DNA of 45,716 bases. Source: Planctomycetota bacterium (GTDB taxonomy: Bacteria > Planctomycetota > UBA1135 > GCA-002686595). Under the pieces are notes generated by a model. It worked only from the letters and a program-made list of their open reading frames with translations, did not search any database and was not told the DNA's origin. A program made the translations under genes and the position numbers. The stretch lies in the NCBI GenBank assembly GCA_021413885.1, contig JAIOPM010000027.1:1-45716 (forward strand), given 5' to 3'. How positions within the stretch are numbered: the stretch's first letter is position 1; each line of letters opens with the position of its first letter. Shown here piece after piece: positions 27,389 through 35,640 of this stretch.

Positions 27389-27423
27389 CAGTAGGTCCCA
27401 GGTTCGATCCCTGGCGCGCTCAC
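27389..27423 (+). repeat. Exact 35-base copy of the tRNA-Lys(TTT) 3' end
   Basis: These 35 bases repeat the tRNA-Lys(TTT) sequence from the anticodon-stem CAGT through the T arm and acceptor to CAC, then differ (CTA instead of CCA). The two copies are separated by 69 bases (27320-27388). That spacer includes a perfect hairpin GTTCGGC-TGC-GCCGAAC (27365-27381) and an AAGCTC...CCGATGGACC stretch loosely like a D arm. The arrangement fits either an attachment-site remnant or a degenerate third tRNA. Confidence 0.8.
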
Positions 27424-27447
27424 TACTCTCTTTTCGCGCGCGCAGTT

Positions 27448-28416
27448 CTACGACGAGCCCGCGAGTCCCGGCACGCCGTCCGCCGGCGACAGTCCGCCGA
27501 GCGCTCGATACGCGCGCGACCAGTAGAGCGCTCGCGCGACGCCGATGAAGCCGCCGAGCGCGACGTACGCCGCGATCGCGAAGCCGCCGAGCACGGGCAC
27601 GTGCCACAGCGCGAGCAGCACCCAGAACGCGATCCAATGCACGAGCGACAACACCGAGTCGCCGAGCAACGCGCGCACCGTCGCCCACGGATCGTGGCGC
27701 GCGAGGCGCCACGCGTGCACGAGCGCCGAGCCTGCGCCGCGACGATTCTGCGCGAGCGAGTGCAACGCGAGCTGGAACAGGATCGAGATCGCGAGCACGT
27801 AGACGAGCACGATCAACGCGCTCGGCCCCGACACGACCAACGCGATGAAACGCGGCAATTCTCCGGCGACCGCGGGCTTCGCCGCGGCCGGCGCGACCTC
27901 GCGCAGGAACGCGACCACCGGCGCGAGGAACACCGCGGTCGCCGCGACGACGAGCACCCAACACTGGACCCACAACGCGCCGCTCGACAACACGTTGCCG
28001 CGCCCGGCGCGCCACGCGTCGCGCAAGCGCCCGCGTGAAGCCGGCGCGGCGCCGGCCGCCCAACCCGCGAGCCCAGCGATCACGCGGAAGAGCGGCAACA
28101 GCAACGGGAAGAGCATCGGCGTCATGCAACCGATCACCACCGTGCCGACCAACAAGCCGGTCAACGGATCCTTCGCGCCGAGCCACGCGAAGCGCATCGG
28201 CGCGAGGATCGAACTCGCCGGCGCGCCGTCGGTGTTGCCGATCGAGCGCAGGATCCAACTCCAACCGAGGCCGAGCCCGAGTCCGACGCCCGGATAGAAG
28301 AAGCCCGCGAACCACAGCAGCGACGGCCGTCCCGCGACGCGCGCCGACTCGGTCAGGGCATCGACGGCTCGCGCGAGCGACCAACGTCGATCCTCGCTCC
28401 CCAGGATCTTGGACAT
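27448..28416 (-). CDS. Multi-pass membrane protein, function unknown
   Basis: A 322-residue protein with about six hydrophobic segments, for example LWFAGFFYPGVGLGLGLGW, TGLLVGTVVIGCMTPMLFPLLL, WVLVVAATAVFLAPVVAF, ALIVLVYVLAISILFQ and WIAFWVLLALWHVPVLGGF. No catalytic motif or named family is recognised. It follows pepP by 40 bases on the same strand, so it is probably its operon partner. Confidence 0.7.
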   Translation of the reverse strand: MSKILGSEDRRWSLARAVDALTESARVAGRPSLLWFAGFFYPGVGLGLGLGWSWILRSIGNTDGAPASSILAPMRFAWLGAKDPLTGLLVGTVVIGCMTPMLFPLLLPLFRVIAGLAGWAAGAAPASRGRLRDAWRAGRGNVLSSGALWVQCWVLVVAATAVFLAPVVAFLREVAPAAAKPAVAGELPRFIALVVSGPSALIVLVYVLAISILFQLALHSLAQNRRGAGSALVHAWRLARHDPWATVRALLGDSVLSLVHWIAFWVLLALWHVPVLGGFAIAAYVALGGFIGVARALYWSRAYRALGGLSPADGVPGLAGSS

Positions 28417-28456
28417 CGCGTGTGCGTCTGCGAATCGCGGCCGCGGGGATTCCCCG

Positions 28457-29794
28457 TCAGCTCGCGTTCACCAGGACGCCGCGTTCGCAGAGCCGCTCGA
28501 GTTCGACCGGATCCTTCGGGATCGCGCGGGTCAGCACTTCGTTGCCGGTCGGCGTGACCAGCACGTCGTCCTCGATGCGGATGCCGATGCCGCGCCAACG
28601 CGCTTCGACGGTCTCGTCGTCCTCGGCGACGTAGAGCCCGGGCTCGACCGTGACCACCATGCCGGGCTCGAGCTTGCGCGGCGCGCCGTCGACGACGTAC
28701 GCGCCGCAATCGTGCACGTCGAGGCCGAGCCAATGGCCGGTGCGGTGCATGTAGAAGCGGCGGTACGACTCGCTCTTCAACGCGTCGTCGAGCGGACCTT
28801 TCAAGAGCCCGTGCTCGATCAGTCCGGCGGTCAACACGCGCAACGCGGTCTCGTGCGCGGCGGTGAACGCTTTCCCCGGCGCGACGTCGGCGATCGCCGC
28901 GAGTTGCGCGGCGAGCACGACGTCGTAGAGCGCGCGTTGCTCGGCGCTGAAGCGACCGTTGATCGGGAACGTGCGCGTGACGTCGGACGCGTAGCACTCG
29001 ACCTCCGCGCCGGCGTCGATCAGCAGGAGCTCGCCGTCGCGCAGCGGCTGATCGTTCTCGACGTAGTGGAGGATGCACGCGTTCGCGCCGCCCGCGACGA
29101 TGTTCGTGTACGCCGGCCCCTGGGCTCCGCGCCGCAGGAACTCGTACTGCAGGAGCGCGTCGATCTCGCGTTCACCGACGCCGCCGCGCGCGCGCCGCAT
29201 CGCGGCGACGTGGGCTTCGGCGCTGATCGCCGCGGCGCGGCGCATCACCGCGAGTTCGGCCGGGCGCTTGAACAAACGCAGCTCGTGCAGGATCGGCGCG
29301 GGATCGAGCACCTCGACCGGCACCGGCTCGACGATGCGCGACTGCATGCGCAACTTCGCGAGCACCTGCAGGAACGCACGGTCACGCGCGTCGTCGAGGC
29401 CGCTGCGGTACACGACGCGCGAGTAGCCCTTGAGGAACTCGGGAAGGCGCGTCCAAAGTTCGCTCGTCGCGAGCGCTTCATCGACACCGAGCGTCTCCTT
29501 CGCCGCCGCGAGCCCGAGGCGCCGACCGGTCCAGATCTCCTCGTCGCGCTTCTTCTCGCGCAGGAAGAGCACCGAACGATCGCTCGCTCCCGCGCGCAGC
29601 GCCGGCAACAACAGCAAGACCGAATCGGGCTCGCCGAAACCCGTCAGGTGCCAGAAGTCGCTGTCCGGGCGGAAGCGGTACTCCGCGTCGAAGTTGCGGA
29701 CCTTGTGGGTCGCGGTCGGGATCAACGCGGCGGCGCCGCGCGAGCGCAACGCGTCGAGGGCGGCGCGACGGTGTTCGCGGTACATCGGGTTCAT
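28457..29794 (-). CDS. pepP: Xaa-Pro aminopeptidase (M24B)
   Basis: A 445-residue aminopeptidase P, which removes an N-terminal residue before proline using two metal ions. The N-terminal domain has YRFRPDSDFWHLTGFGEPDS. The pita-bread catalytic domain shows all five ligands: LLIDAGAEVECYASDVTRTFP (two Asp), HRTGHWLGLDVHD (His), VVTVEPGLYV (Glu) and GIGIRIEDDVLVT (Glu). A TAGCCT hexamer lies 10 bases before the ATG. It heads a two-gene run with the membrane protein. Confidence 0.93.
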   Translation of the reverse strand: MNPMYREHRRAALDALRSRGAAALIPTATHKVRNFDAEYRFRPDSDFWHLTGFGEPDSVLLLLPALRAGASDRSVLFLREKKRDEEIWTGRRLGLAAAKETLGVDEALATSELWTRLPEFLKGYSRVVYRSGLDDARDRAFLQVLAKLRMQSRIVEPVPVEVLDPAPILHELRLFKRPAELAVMRRAAAISAEAHVAAMRRARGGVGEREIDALLQYEFLRRGAQGPAYTNIVAGGANACILHYVENDQPLRDGELLLIDAGAEVECYASDVTRTFPINGRFSAEQRALYDVVLAAQLAAIADVAPGKAFTAAHETALRVLTAGLIEHGLLKGPLDDALKSESYRRFYMHRTGHWLGLDVHDCGAYVVDGAPRKLEPGMVVTVEPGLYVAEDDETVEARWRGIGIRIEDDVLVTPTGNEVLTRAIPKDPVELERLCERGVLVNAS

Positions 29795-29804
29795 GGCGGG
29801 TTGC

Positions 29805-29810
29805 AGGCTA
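29805..29810 (-). promoter_or_regulatory. -10 hexamer TAGCCT, 10 bases before ATG
   Basis: TAGCCT (29810-29805) lies 10 bases before the pepP ATG at 29794. No Shine-Dalgarno sequence and no good -35 are seen. It is a weaker member of the recurrent pattern. Confidence 0.35.
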
Positions 29811-29839
29811 ACCGGCGCGTGCGTCGGCGGAAAAGGCGT

Positions 29840-30922
29840 TCAACGGCCGGGCTTAGGCGCGGACGGATGGGCGAGGGCCCAACGCTCCGCGAGCGACAGG
29901 ATCGAGCTCCATTTGCGTCCGTCGGCGTCCTCCGACAAATCGATGCGCACCGCGCCCGGCGTCGAACTCGCGAGCGGTTCGACGCGGCACGGCGCCTCGA
30001 TCAAGCGCGCGAGTCCGTCGGTCGCCGCGCGCAGCACCGGCGCGCGCGCCGAGTGCTCGTCGAGCACCAACACCAAGCCGTCGCTCGCGAGCGCGTGCGA
30101 TGCGCGAGTCGGCAACTCGGTCGGCCACGCGATGCGCCGCGGACGGAAGCGACCGAACAACGAATGCGTCTCGTCGCCCGGCGCGAGCGCGACTTGCAAC
30201 GGCACGCCGACCGCTTCCTGGCGCACCCAATCGTCGTACTGGACGTAGATCTCGAAGTCGGGGAGTTCGGGCAACAGCACGCGCACCGTCGCCGCACCGC
30301 CGCTCTTGTGCGTGAGATCGATCTGCACGCCGTCGCTCTCGAGCGAAACCTGCAGCCGCACGACCGCCGCGCCGATGCGCAGCTCGTCGAGGCTCATCGC
30401 GCGCCGCTCGATCGACGCATAGCCGAGCCGCACGTCGGCCGCAGCGACGCTCGGCGGCGGCGCGGCGGGGGAGAGCAACACGCCGTCGCGCAACGGACCG
30501 ACGCACGCGCCGGAATGCTCGTCGAGCGCGAGGAGTTCCGTCGCTTGCACGCCGGGGAGGAACAACGGCAAGAGCGCCGCCGCTTGCTCGGGCGCGCCCT
30601 TCAACGCAGCGAAGTGATCCCACGCGTCGTCGTCGCGGCCGGTGAGACGCGCGAAGAGCGCGAGCCGCGTCACTCGCTGCGGATCCGCACCGCGCGCGTG
30701 CGCTTCGGCGCGCAACGCCTCGGCCCATGCGCTCCACGTCGTCGCTTGGCGCCACTCGGGCGCGTCGCCGGAGAGCGGCAGGCCGCTCCACGCGAGCTTC
30801 GCCGAGCGCACGTCGTCGGGGGTCGCGGCCAACGCGACGGCGGCGGGGCCTTTCGGGAGCTCGACGCGCGGCGCCGCGGTCGGCTCCTGCAGCAACCACG
30901 CGAGAACGAGCGCGATGACCAT
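29840..30922 (-). CDS. Secreted protein, function unknown
   Basis: A 360-residue protein with a short hydrophobic N-terminus (MVIALVLAWLLQEP) that may be a signal peptide. The middle contains a helical stretch (TRLALFARLTGRDDDAWDHFAALKG) and the C-terminal half is beta-rich (VRLQVSLESDGVQIDL and VRVLLPELPDFEIYVQYDD). I recognise no family. The start at 30922 sits behind a TTGACG-17-GACTCT promoter, and upstream starts would cross it. It is divergent from the Trm112-like gene. Confidence 0.6.
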   Translation of the reverse strand: MVIALVLAWLLQEPTAAPRVELPKGPAAVALAATPDDVRSAKLAWSGLPLSGDAPEWRQATTWSAWAEALRAEAHARGADPQRVTRLALFARLTGRDDDAWDHFAALKGAPEQAAALLPLFLPGVQATELLALDEHSGACVGPLRDGVLLSPAAPPPSVAAADVRLGYASIERRAMSLDELRIGAAVVRLQVSLESDGVQIDLTHKSGGAATVRVLLPELPDFEIYVQYDDWVRQEAVGVPLQVALAPGDETHSLFGRFRPRRIAWPTELPTRASHALASDGLVLVLDEHSARAPVLRAATDGLARLIEAPCRVEPLASSTPGAVRIDLSEDADGRKWSSILSLAERWALAHPSAPKPGR

Positions 30923-30928
30923 GCGGAG

Positions 30929-30957
30929 AGAGTCCGGCACGCCGGCGCGCGCGTCAA
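30929..30957 (-). promoter_or_regulatory. Candidate leaderless promoter
   Basis: On the minus strand TTGACG (30957-30952), a 17-base spacer and GACTCT (30934-30929) end 6 bases before the ATG at 30922. The -35 is good and the -10 weak. Confidence 0.45.
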
Positions 30958-30994
30958 CCGCGGAGGCGCGCTTGCGGTGGAACCGAACCTCGGC

Positions 30995-31000
30995 TAAACC
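30995..31000 (+). promoter_or_regulatory. -10-like TAAACC, 7 bases before GTG
   Basis: TAAACC at 30995-31000 stands 7 bases before the GTG start at 31008 of the Trm112-like gene. It is a weak hexamer but has the recurrent spacing. Confidence 0.3.
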
Positions 31001-31007
31001 GGCCCGC

Positions 31008-31253
31008 GTGATCGACAAAGAACTGCTCGAACTGCTGGCCTGTCCCGAGAGTCACCAGCCCCTGCGCGAGGCCAACGCCGCGGAGCTCGCGACGTGGAAC
31101 GACAAGATCGCGCGCGGCGGCGTGAAGAACTTGGCGGGCAAGCCGGTCGCGGAGAAGCTCGAGGCCGCGCTCGTGCGCGAGGACGCGAAGCGCGTCTACC
31201 CGATCCGCGACGGCATCCCGGTCCTGCTCGTCGACGAAGGCATCGCGGTCTAG
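31008..31253 (+). CDS. Trm112/YcaR-like small protein with reduced Cys content
   Basis: An 81-residue protein starting at GTG: VIDKELLELLACPES at the front and KRVYPIRDGIPVLLVDEGI at the end, the two marks of the Trm112p/UPF0434 family. Usual members have ACPxC near the start; here it is ACPESH, so the second zinc Cys is missing. There is also a helical insert of about 35 residues in the middle (LATWNDKIARGGVKNLAG). Zinc binding is therefore doubtful. It is followed four bases later by eboE and is probably cotranscribed. Confidence 0.75.
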   Translation: MIDKELLELLACPESHQPLREANAAELATWNDKIARGGVKNLAGKPVAEKLEAALVREDAKRVYPIRDGIPVLLVDEGIAV

Positions 31254-31257
31254 GGTC

Positions 31258-32502
31258 ATGTTGCTCCGCCACCCCGCTCATCCCGGGCGCGGCGTGCGCT
31301 TGGCCTACTCGCAGAACGTCCATCCGGCGGCGAGCGTCGGTGAGGTGCTCTCCAACCTGCGCGCGGTCACCGTTCCGTTGCGCGATCGACTCGGCGTCGG
31401 CGGCAGTTTCGGCGTCGGGCTCTACCTCGCCGCGCCGGTCGCGTACGAGCTCGAGAGCGAAGGCTCCGGCGGCTTGCGCGACCTCGCGGAACTCCTGCGC
31501 GCCGAACGACTCGACCCGTTCACGTACAACGCGTTCCCGTACCTCGGCTTCGGCGCCGCGGGGATGAAGGCGGCGGTCTTCGATCCGCCGTGGTCCGATC
31601 TCGAGCGCGCGGAGTACAGCTTGACCGTCGCGCGCGTCGCGTGCGCGCTCGCTCGCGAACTCGAGCCCGGTCGCCACGTCTCGATCAGCACGCACACCGG
31701 CGGACATTCGTCGCGCATCGGGCCCGACGACGGCGCGGCGATCGCGCGCGGCTTCGCGGCGACGACGACGGTCCTCGCGCATTGCGAACGCGCGTACGGC
31801 GTGCGCATCGTGCTCTCGCTCGAACCCGAGCCGCGCGCGAACCTCAACGATCTCGCGGCGCTCGCCGAGTGGCGCGCGAGCGTGCTCTCGCCGCGCGGAC
31901 CGCTCGACGTCGCGCTCGCCGAGCGCCATCTCGGAACGTGCCTCGACGCATGCCACGCCGCGGTCGAGTTCGAAGAGCCGAGCGCGGCGTTCGAGCACGC
32001 GGTCGCGCACCGCGCACCGCTCGGCAAACTGCAGTTCACCAGCGCGCTCGCTCTACGCGAGCCCGCGCGCAACGACGTCGCTCGCGAGCGCTTCTTCGCC
32101 CTCGACGAACCGCGCTATCTGCATCAAGTGACCGCGCGCGGTCCGCACGGTTTCGCGCGCGCCGGCGATCTCGACGAAGCGCGCGCGGCGTGGGGCGCAG
32201 GCGATGCGCCGTGGCGCGAGGCCGACGAATGGCGTTGTCACTTCCACGTCCCGACCGACCTCGTCGGCGACGGCGAGCCCGGTTGGGGCACGACCGCGGA
32301 CCACGCGGCCGAGGTGCTCGCGGTCGCCCTCGCCGCGCCGGAGCGGTGGGGGACCGACGAGCTCCACGTCGAGATCGAGACCTACACCTGGTCGATCCTG
32401 TCGCGGGCGACGCGCGGCGCGGGCGAGTTGGTCGACGGCCTGGAGCGCGAGTACCGCCACGTCCTCGGATTGGCGGCACGAGCGGGTTGGGAGCCGGTCT
32501 GA
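31258..32502 (+). CDS. eboE: EboE-like TIM-barrel protein (metabolite traffic family)
   Basis: A 414-residue protein matching the EboE family of xylose-isomerase-like TIM barrels. Visible marks are RLAYSQNVHPAASVGEVLSNL at the start, FTYNAFPYLGFG, the ISTHTGG segment, LSLEPEPRANLND, RHLGTCLDACHAAVEFEEP and a C-terminal HVEIETYTWSIL. EboE belongs to the EboA-F cluster implicated in export of secondary-metabolite precursors to the periplasm. No other ebo gene is in the window, so this copy is solitary. The His, Asp and Glu residues could bind a metal, but the activity is not known. Confidence 0.78.
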   Translation: MLLRHPAHPGRGVRLAYSQNVHPAASVGEVLSNLRAVTVPLRDRLGVGGSFGVGLYLAAPVAYELESEGSGGLRDLAELLRAERLDPFTYNAFPYLGFGAAGMKAAVFDPPWSDLERAEYSLTVARVACALARELEPGRHVSISTHTGGHSSRIGPDDGAAIARGFAATTTVLAHCERAYGVRIVLSLEPEPRANLNDLAALAEWRASVLSPRGPLDVALAERHLGTCLDACHAAVEFEEPSAAFEHAVAHRAPLGKLQFTSALALREPARNDVARERFFALDEPRYLHQVTARGPHGFARAGDLDEARAAWGAGDAPWREADEWRCHFHVPTDLVGDGEPGWGTTADHAAEVLAVALAAPERWGTDELHVEIETYTWSILSRATRGAGELVDGLEREYRHVLGLAARAGWEPV

Positions 32503-32519
32503 ACTCGTCCGGGCGCGCG

Positions 32520-32548
32520 TTGACACGCCTCGGCGCCACCGGTATCGT
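32520..32548 (+). promoter_or_regulatory. Sigma-70-type promoter of tRNA-Glu
   Basis: TTGACA (32520-32525), a 17-base spacer and TATCGT (32543-32548) lie about 50 bases before the tRNA-Glu gene. The spacing is optimal. Confidence 0.75.
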
Positions 32549-32599
32549 CCGCGCGCTCTTCCATCGCCGGGTTCGCCCGGCGCTGGTCCGAACGAGGTC

Positions 32600-32677
32600 G
32601 GCCCCATCGTCTAGCCCGGCCTAGGACACCAGGTTTTCATCCTGGCGACAGGGGTTCGAATCCCCTTGGGGTCACCA
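32600..32677 (+). tRNA. tRNA-Glu (anticodon TTC), CCA encoded
   Basis: This is a 78-base cloverleaf. The acceptor stem pairs GGCCCCA with TGGGGTC (one G-T), with discriminator A and encoded CCA. The anticodon stem CCAGG/CCTGG carries anticodon TTC, and the T arm is AGGGG-TTCGAAT-CCCCT. It is followed by a perfect terminator-like hairpin. Confidence 0.95.
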
Positions 32678-32681
32678 TCCA

Positions 32682-32713
32682 ACGCGGGGAGTCGTGCAAA
32701 CGGCTCCCCGCGT
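32682..32713 (+). terminator. Hairpin after tRNA-Glu
   Basis: ACGCGGGGAG (32682-32691) pairs perfectly with CTCCCCGCGT (32704-32713) around a 12-base loop, followed by CCATTTC. It starts 5 bases after the tRNA and sits between tRNA-Glu and the converging Xer gene. Confidence 0.7.
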
Positions 32714-32742
32714 CCATTTCGGCTGAAGGGCGGGCGGCGCGT

Positions 32743-33672
32743 TCAGCGCTTGCCCGAGCGCGGGTGCGCCTTCTCGTAGACCTCGCGCAGGCGTTCGATC
32801 GAGACGTGGGTGTAGATCTGCGTCGTGACGAGGTGCGCGTGGCCGAGGAGTTCTTGCACCTCGCGCAGATCCGCGCCGCGGTCGAGCAAGTGCGTCGCGA
32901 AGCTGTGGCGCAGCGTGTGCGGCGTCGCGCGGCGAGCGATGCCGGCGCGCGCGAGCTCGGCCTCGACGATGCGTTGCAGCGAACGCGTCGAGAGGCGCGT
33001 GCCGCGTTCGGAGAGGAACACCGCCGCGCCGGCGACCGTGCGCGCCTTCGGACGCTTCGGATCCGTCAAGTACTCGCGCAACGCCGCGCGCGCGGGACCG
33101 CCGACGGCGGCGAGGCGCTCCTTGCGACCCTTGCCGCGCACGCGCGCGATACCGCGCGACAGATCGAGGTCGTCGCGTTCGAGACCGACGGTCTCCGCGG
33201 CGCGCGTGCCCGCCGAGTACATGAACTCGAGCAGCGCGCGGTTGCGCCGGCCGGACGTCGTCGATGCGTCGGGCGCGGCGAGCAGGCGCTCGATCTCCGG
33301 GAGCTCGAGGCAACCGGGCAGACGTCGCGAATCGCGCGCTTGGCGCAAACCGGCGGCTGGGTGCGTCGAGAGACGACCTTGATCGACCAGCCACTTCAGG
33401 AACGAGCGGACCGACGAGAGCTTGCGTTGCACGCTGGTGCGCGCGAGCTGCTTCTCGTCGAGGCGCACGAGGAACGCGCGCAACGCTCGCGGCACGATCT
33501 CGCGCGGACGTGCGATGCCGCGCTCGTCGAGGAAGAGCGTGAACTCGGCGAGGTCGGCGCGGTACGCGCGCAGCGTGTGCGGTGATGCGCCGCGCGCGGC
33601 GGCGAGTTGCTTCAGGAAGCCCGCGATCAGGCGCGGGATCTCGCTCTCCGACTTCGATGTCGCCGGCGCCAT
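32743..33672 (-). CDS. Tyrosine recombinase XerC/XerD-like
   Basis: A 309-residue tyrosine recombinase of the Xer length and layout: an N-terminal SAM-like core-binding domain (1-110, with SPHTLRAYRADLAEFTLFL) and the catalytic domain. The active-site set is complete: Arg157 in AGTRAAETVGL, Lys181 in GKGRKERL, His252/Arg255 in HTLRHSFATHLL, His278 in LLGHAHLVTTQ and the Tyr287 nucleophile in IYTHV. Housekeeping dimer resolution is the likeliest role. It is not next to phage genes, and the nearest tRNA is tRNA-Glu, which it faces. The sequence does not tell XerC from XerD. Confidence 0.9.
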   Translation of the reverse strand: MAPATSKSESEIPRLIAGFLKQLAAARGASPHTLRAYRADLAEFTLFLDERGIARPREIVPRALRAFLVRLDEKQLARTSVQRKLSSVRSFLKWLVDQGRLSTHPAAGLRQARDSRRLPGCLELPEIERLLAAPDASTTSGRRNRALLEFMYSAGTRAAETVGLERDDLDLSRGIARVRGKGRKERLAAVGGPARAALREYLTDPKRPKARTVAGAAVFLSERGTRLSTRSLQRIVEAELARAGIARRATPHTLRHSFATHLLDRGADLREVQELLGHAHLVTTQIYTHVSIERLREVYEKAHPRSGKR

Positions 33673-33698
33673 CGTTCGTTCGGCGACGCGCGGAGCCC

Positions 33699-34562
33699 TC
33701 AGTGCTTCCAGTACGCGGTGCGTTCCTGGCTGACGAGCGAGTAGCTCTCGCCCTTCGGTCCGATGTACTTGACCAGCACGTGCAACCGAGGCGGTTTGCC
33801 GTCGTCGGCCATCCAATAATCGGCCGCCCAACTCTCGTCGATCGCGTGGACGCGCAGGTGTTGGGCGTCGAGTTTGCCGATCGGCAGCTCGAGCGTTTCC
33901 TTGCCGACGTAGTCGACGCGCGCGCGGAACGGCTTCCAGTCGACTTGGTGGTTGTCCTTCTGGCTCGGGATCAAGTTGATGAACTGCGTCATCGGCCGCG
34001 TGAACGCGAAGTCGCGCAGCAAGAGCGGCAGCTCGTCGACGAAGTGCATCAACCACGCCGCGCCGATCGTGCCCGTGCGTTGACCGGAGTCGGGGAAGTA
34101 GACCGAGTCGTACCACTCGAACGCGCGCGGGCCCTTCTTGCTCGCGAGCTTGAAGCTCGCGCCGCAATCTTCCTGCGTGCTGACCGTCAACTTGAACGCG
34201 TACATCGAGAAGCACTCGGTGTGCACGCACGTCGAGAAGCGGTAGTCGTAGTTCTCGGTCGGCACGATCTCCGACCAGTGGTGTTTGAACGTCTCGACGC
34301 CGTCCTCGGCCGTCGTCTTGGTCGTGGTCGCCGCGTCCATGCGTTCCTTGTTGGTGTACGCGGTCGCGCGGTACTTGCGCTCGACGTCGTAGATCGTGCG
34401 CGTCGCGTCGTACACGCACTTCTCCGCCAAGCCGTCGTTCCACGTCGGATCGGCGGCCCAGCCCTCGTTGCCGATCTTCCACGCCTCGGGGTCGCCGGCG
34501 GTGGACTTGAAGGCCGCGCCGAGGGCGGCGGTGAACAGCACGAGGAAGAGGATCAGGCGCAT
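33699..34562 (-). CDS. Secreted protein with three cysteines, function unknown
   Basis: A 287-residue protein with a signal peptide (MRLILFLVLFTAALGAAFKS). The mature part contains a Cys-containing segment (RFSTCVHTECFSMYAFKL and then EDCGASF) that could form disulfides, and aromatic beta-rich stretches (RAFEWYDSVYFPD, SQKDNHQVDWKPF, ARVDYVGKETLELPIG). I do not recognise a family. The start at 34562 is supported by GGAG six bases upstream and a TACGAT -10 box further up. The xer gene starts 26 bases after its stop. Confidence 0.65.
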   Translation of the reverse strand: MRLILFLVLFTAALGAAFKSTAGDPEAWKIGNEGWAADPTWNDGLAEKCVYDATRTIYDVERKYRATAYTNKERMDAATTTKTTAEDGVETFKHHWSEIVPTENYDYRFSTCVHTECFSMYAFKLTVSTQEDCGASFKLASKKGPRAFEWYDSVYFPDSGQRTGTIGAAWLMHFVDELPLLLRDFAFTRPMTQFINLIPSQKDNHQVDWKPFRARVDYVGKETLELPIGKLDAQHLRVHAIDESWAADYWMADDGKPPRLHVLVKYIGPKGESYSLVSQERTAYWKH

Positions 34563-34584
34563 CGGAAACTCCGTGGAGGCGAGC

Positions 34585-34590
34585 ATCGTA
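34585..34590 (-). promoter_or_regulatory. -10 hexamer TACGAT with a short leader and GGAG ribosome site
   Basis: TACGAT (34590-34585) lies 22 bases before the ATG at 34562, and GGAG is 6 bases before that ATG. Unlike most promoters here it leaves a short leader with a ribosome site. Confidence 0.5.
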
Positions 34591-34635
34591 CGCTGCGCGG
34601 CGCGCCGGCGAAAAGCTCGAGCGCGCGCGACTCGG

Positions 34636-35640
34636 TCAACTCCAACCGAACCGCGAGAAGATCCACCAGAAGGTCCCGCCGATCAGCGCCGAGCTCGGGA
34701 TCGTCAGGATCCACGCCCACAGTACGCGCCCCGCGACGCCCCACTTCACCGCGTGGATCCCGCGCGTCGTGCCGACGCCGACGATCGAACCCGTGATCGT
34801 GTGCGTCGTCGAGACCGGGATGCCGAGCCATGTCGCGCCGTAGAGCGTCAACGCTCCGCCGGTCTCCGCGGCGAAGCCGTGCACCGGTTGCAGCTTGCAG
34901 ATCTTCTGGCCCATCGTCTTCACGATGCGCCAGCCGCCCATCAACGTGCCGAGACCCATCGCGGCGTGGCACGCGAGCACGATCCACATCGGAGGCTCGA
35001 CGGTTTCCTTGGGCAGCCGTCCCGCGGCGATCATCACCATGAAGATGATGCCCATCGTCTTCTGCGCGTCGTTGCCGCCGTGGCCGAGGCTGTAGGCGGA
35101 CGCGGAGACGAGCTGCAGGCGCTTGAAGAGCTTCGACACTCGCGACGGCGACGTGCGTCGGAAGATCCAGTAGGTCGCGAGCATGATGATGTAGCTCAAC
35201 GCCATCCCGACCAACGGAGCGACGAAGATGAACGCGCCGATCTTGAGCAAGCCGCCGGAGATCAACGCGCTCGGGCCCTTCGCGATCAACGCGGCGCCCG
35301 CGAGTCCGCCGACCAGCGCGTGCGACGAGCTCGACGGGATGCCGAACCACCACGTCAGCAGGTTCCACGCGATCGAGCCGATCAGGCCCGCGGTGATCAC
35401 CGCGAGCGTGACGGCCTCGGGCTCGATCGTGCCCTTGCCGATCGTCTTCGCGACGTGCAGGCCGAAGAACAGGAACGCGATGAAGTTGAAGAACGCGGCC
35501 CACACCACCGCGGCCTGAGGCGACAGGACGCGCGTCGAGACGATCGTCGCGATCGAATTCGCTGCGTCGTGGAAGCCGTTGATGAAGTCGAAGATCAGCG
35601 CCAGGCCGACGATCGACCACACGATCCAGGGATCAACCAT
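34636..35640 (-). CDS. pit: Pit-type inorganic phosphate transporter
   Basis: A 334-residue inner-membrane protein with about ten hydrophobic segments. The two inverted-repeat signatures of the PiT family are present: DFINGFHDAANSIATIVSTR near the N-terminus and LGHGGNDAQKTMGIIFMV in the second half. Further conserved pieces are WWFGIPSSSSHALVGGLAGA and GIPVSTTHTITGSIVG. It should import phosphate with a cation. Its ATG lies inside the end of the DUF47 gene (8-base overlap), which is a known pairing. Confidence 0.95.
   Translation of the reverse strand: MVDPWIVWSIVGLALIFDFINGFHDAANSIATIVSTRVLSPQAAVVWAAFFNFIAFLFFGLHVAKTIGKGTIEPEAVTLAVITAGLIGSIAWNLLTWWFGIPSSSSHALVGGLAGAALIAKGPSALISGGLLKIGAFIFVAPLVGMALSYIIMLATYWIFRRTSPSRVSKLFKRLQLVSASAYSLGHGGNDAQKTMGIIFMVMIAAGRLPKETVEPPMWIVLACHAAMGLGTLMGGWRIVKTMGQKICKLQPVHGFAAETGGALTLYGATWLGIPVSTTHTITGSIVGVGTTRGIHAVKWGVAGRVLWAWILTIPSSALIGGTFWWIFSRFGWS

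Noticed and set aside
32743..33672. Xer-like recombinase as a phage or integrative-element integrase
   Set aside because: Its length and layout fit housekeeping XerC/D, and no phage, relaxase or excisionase genes are nearby.
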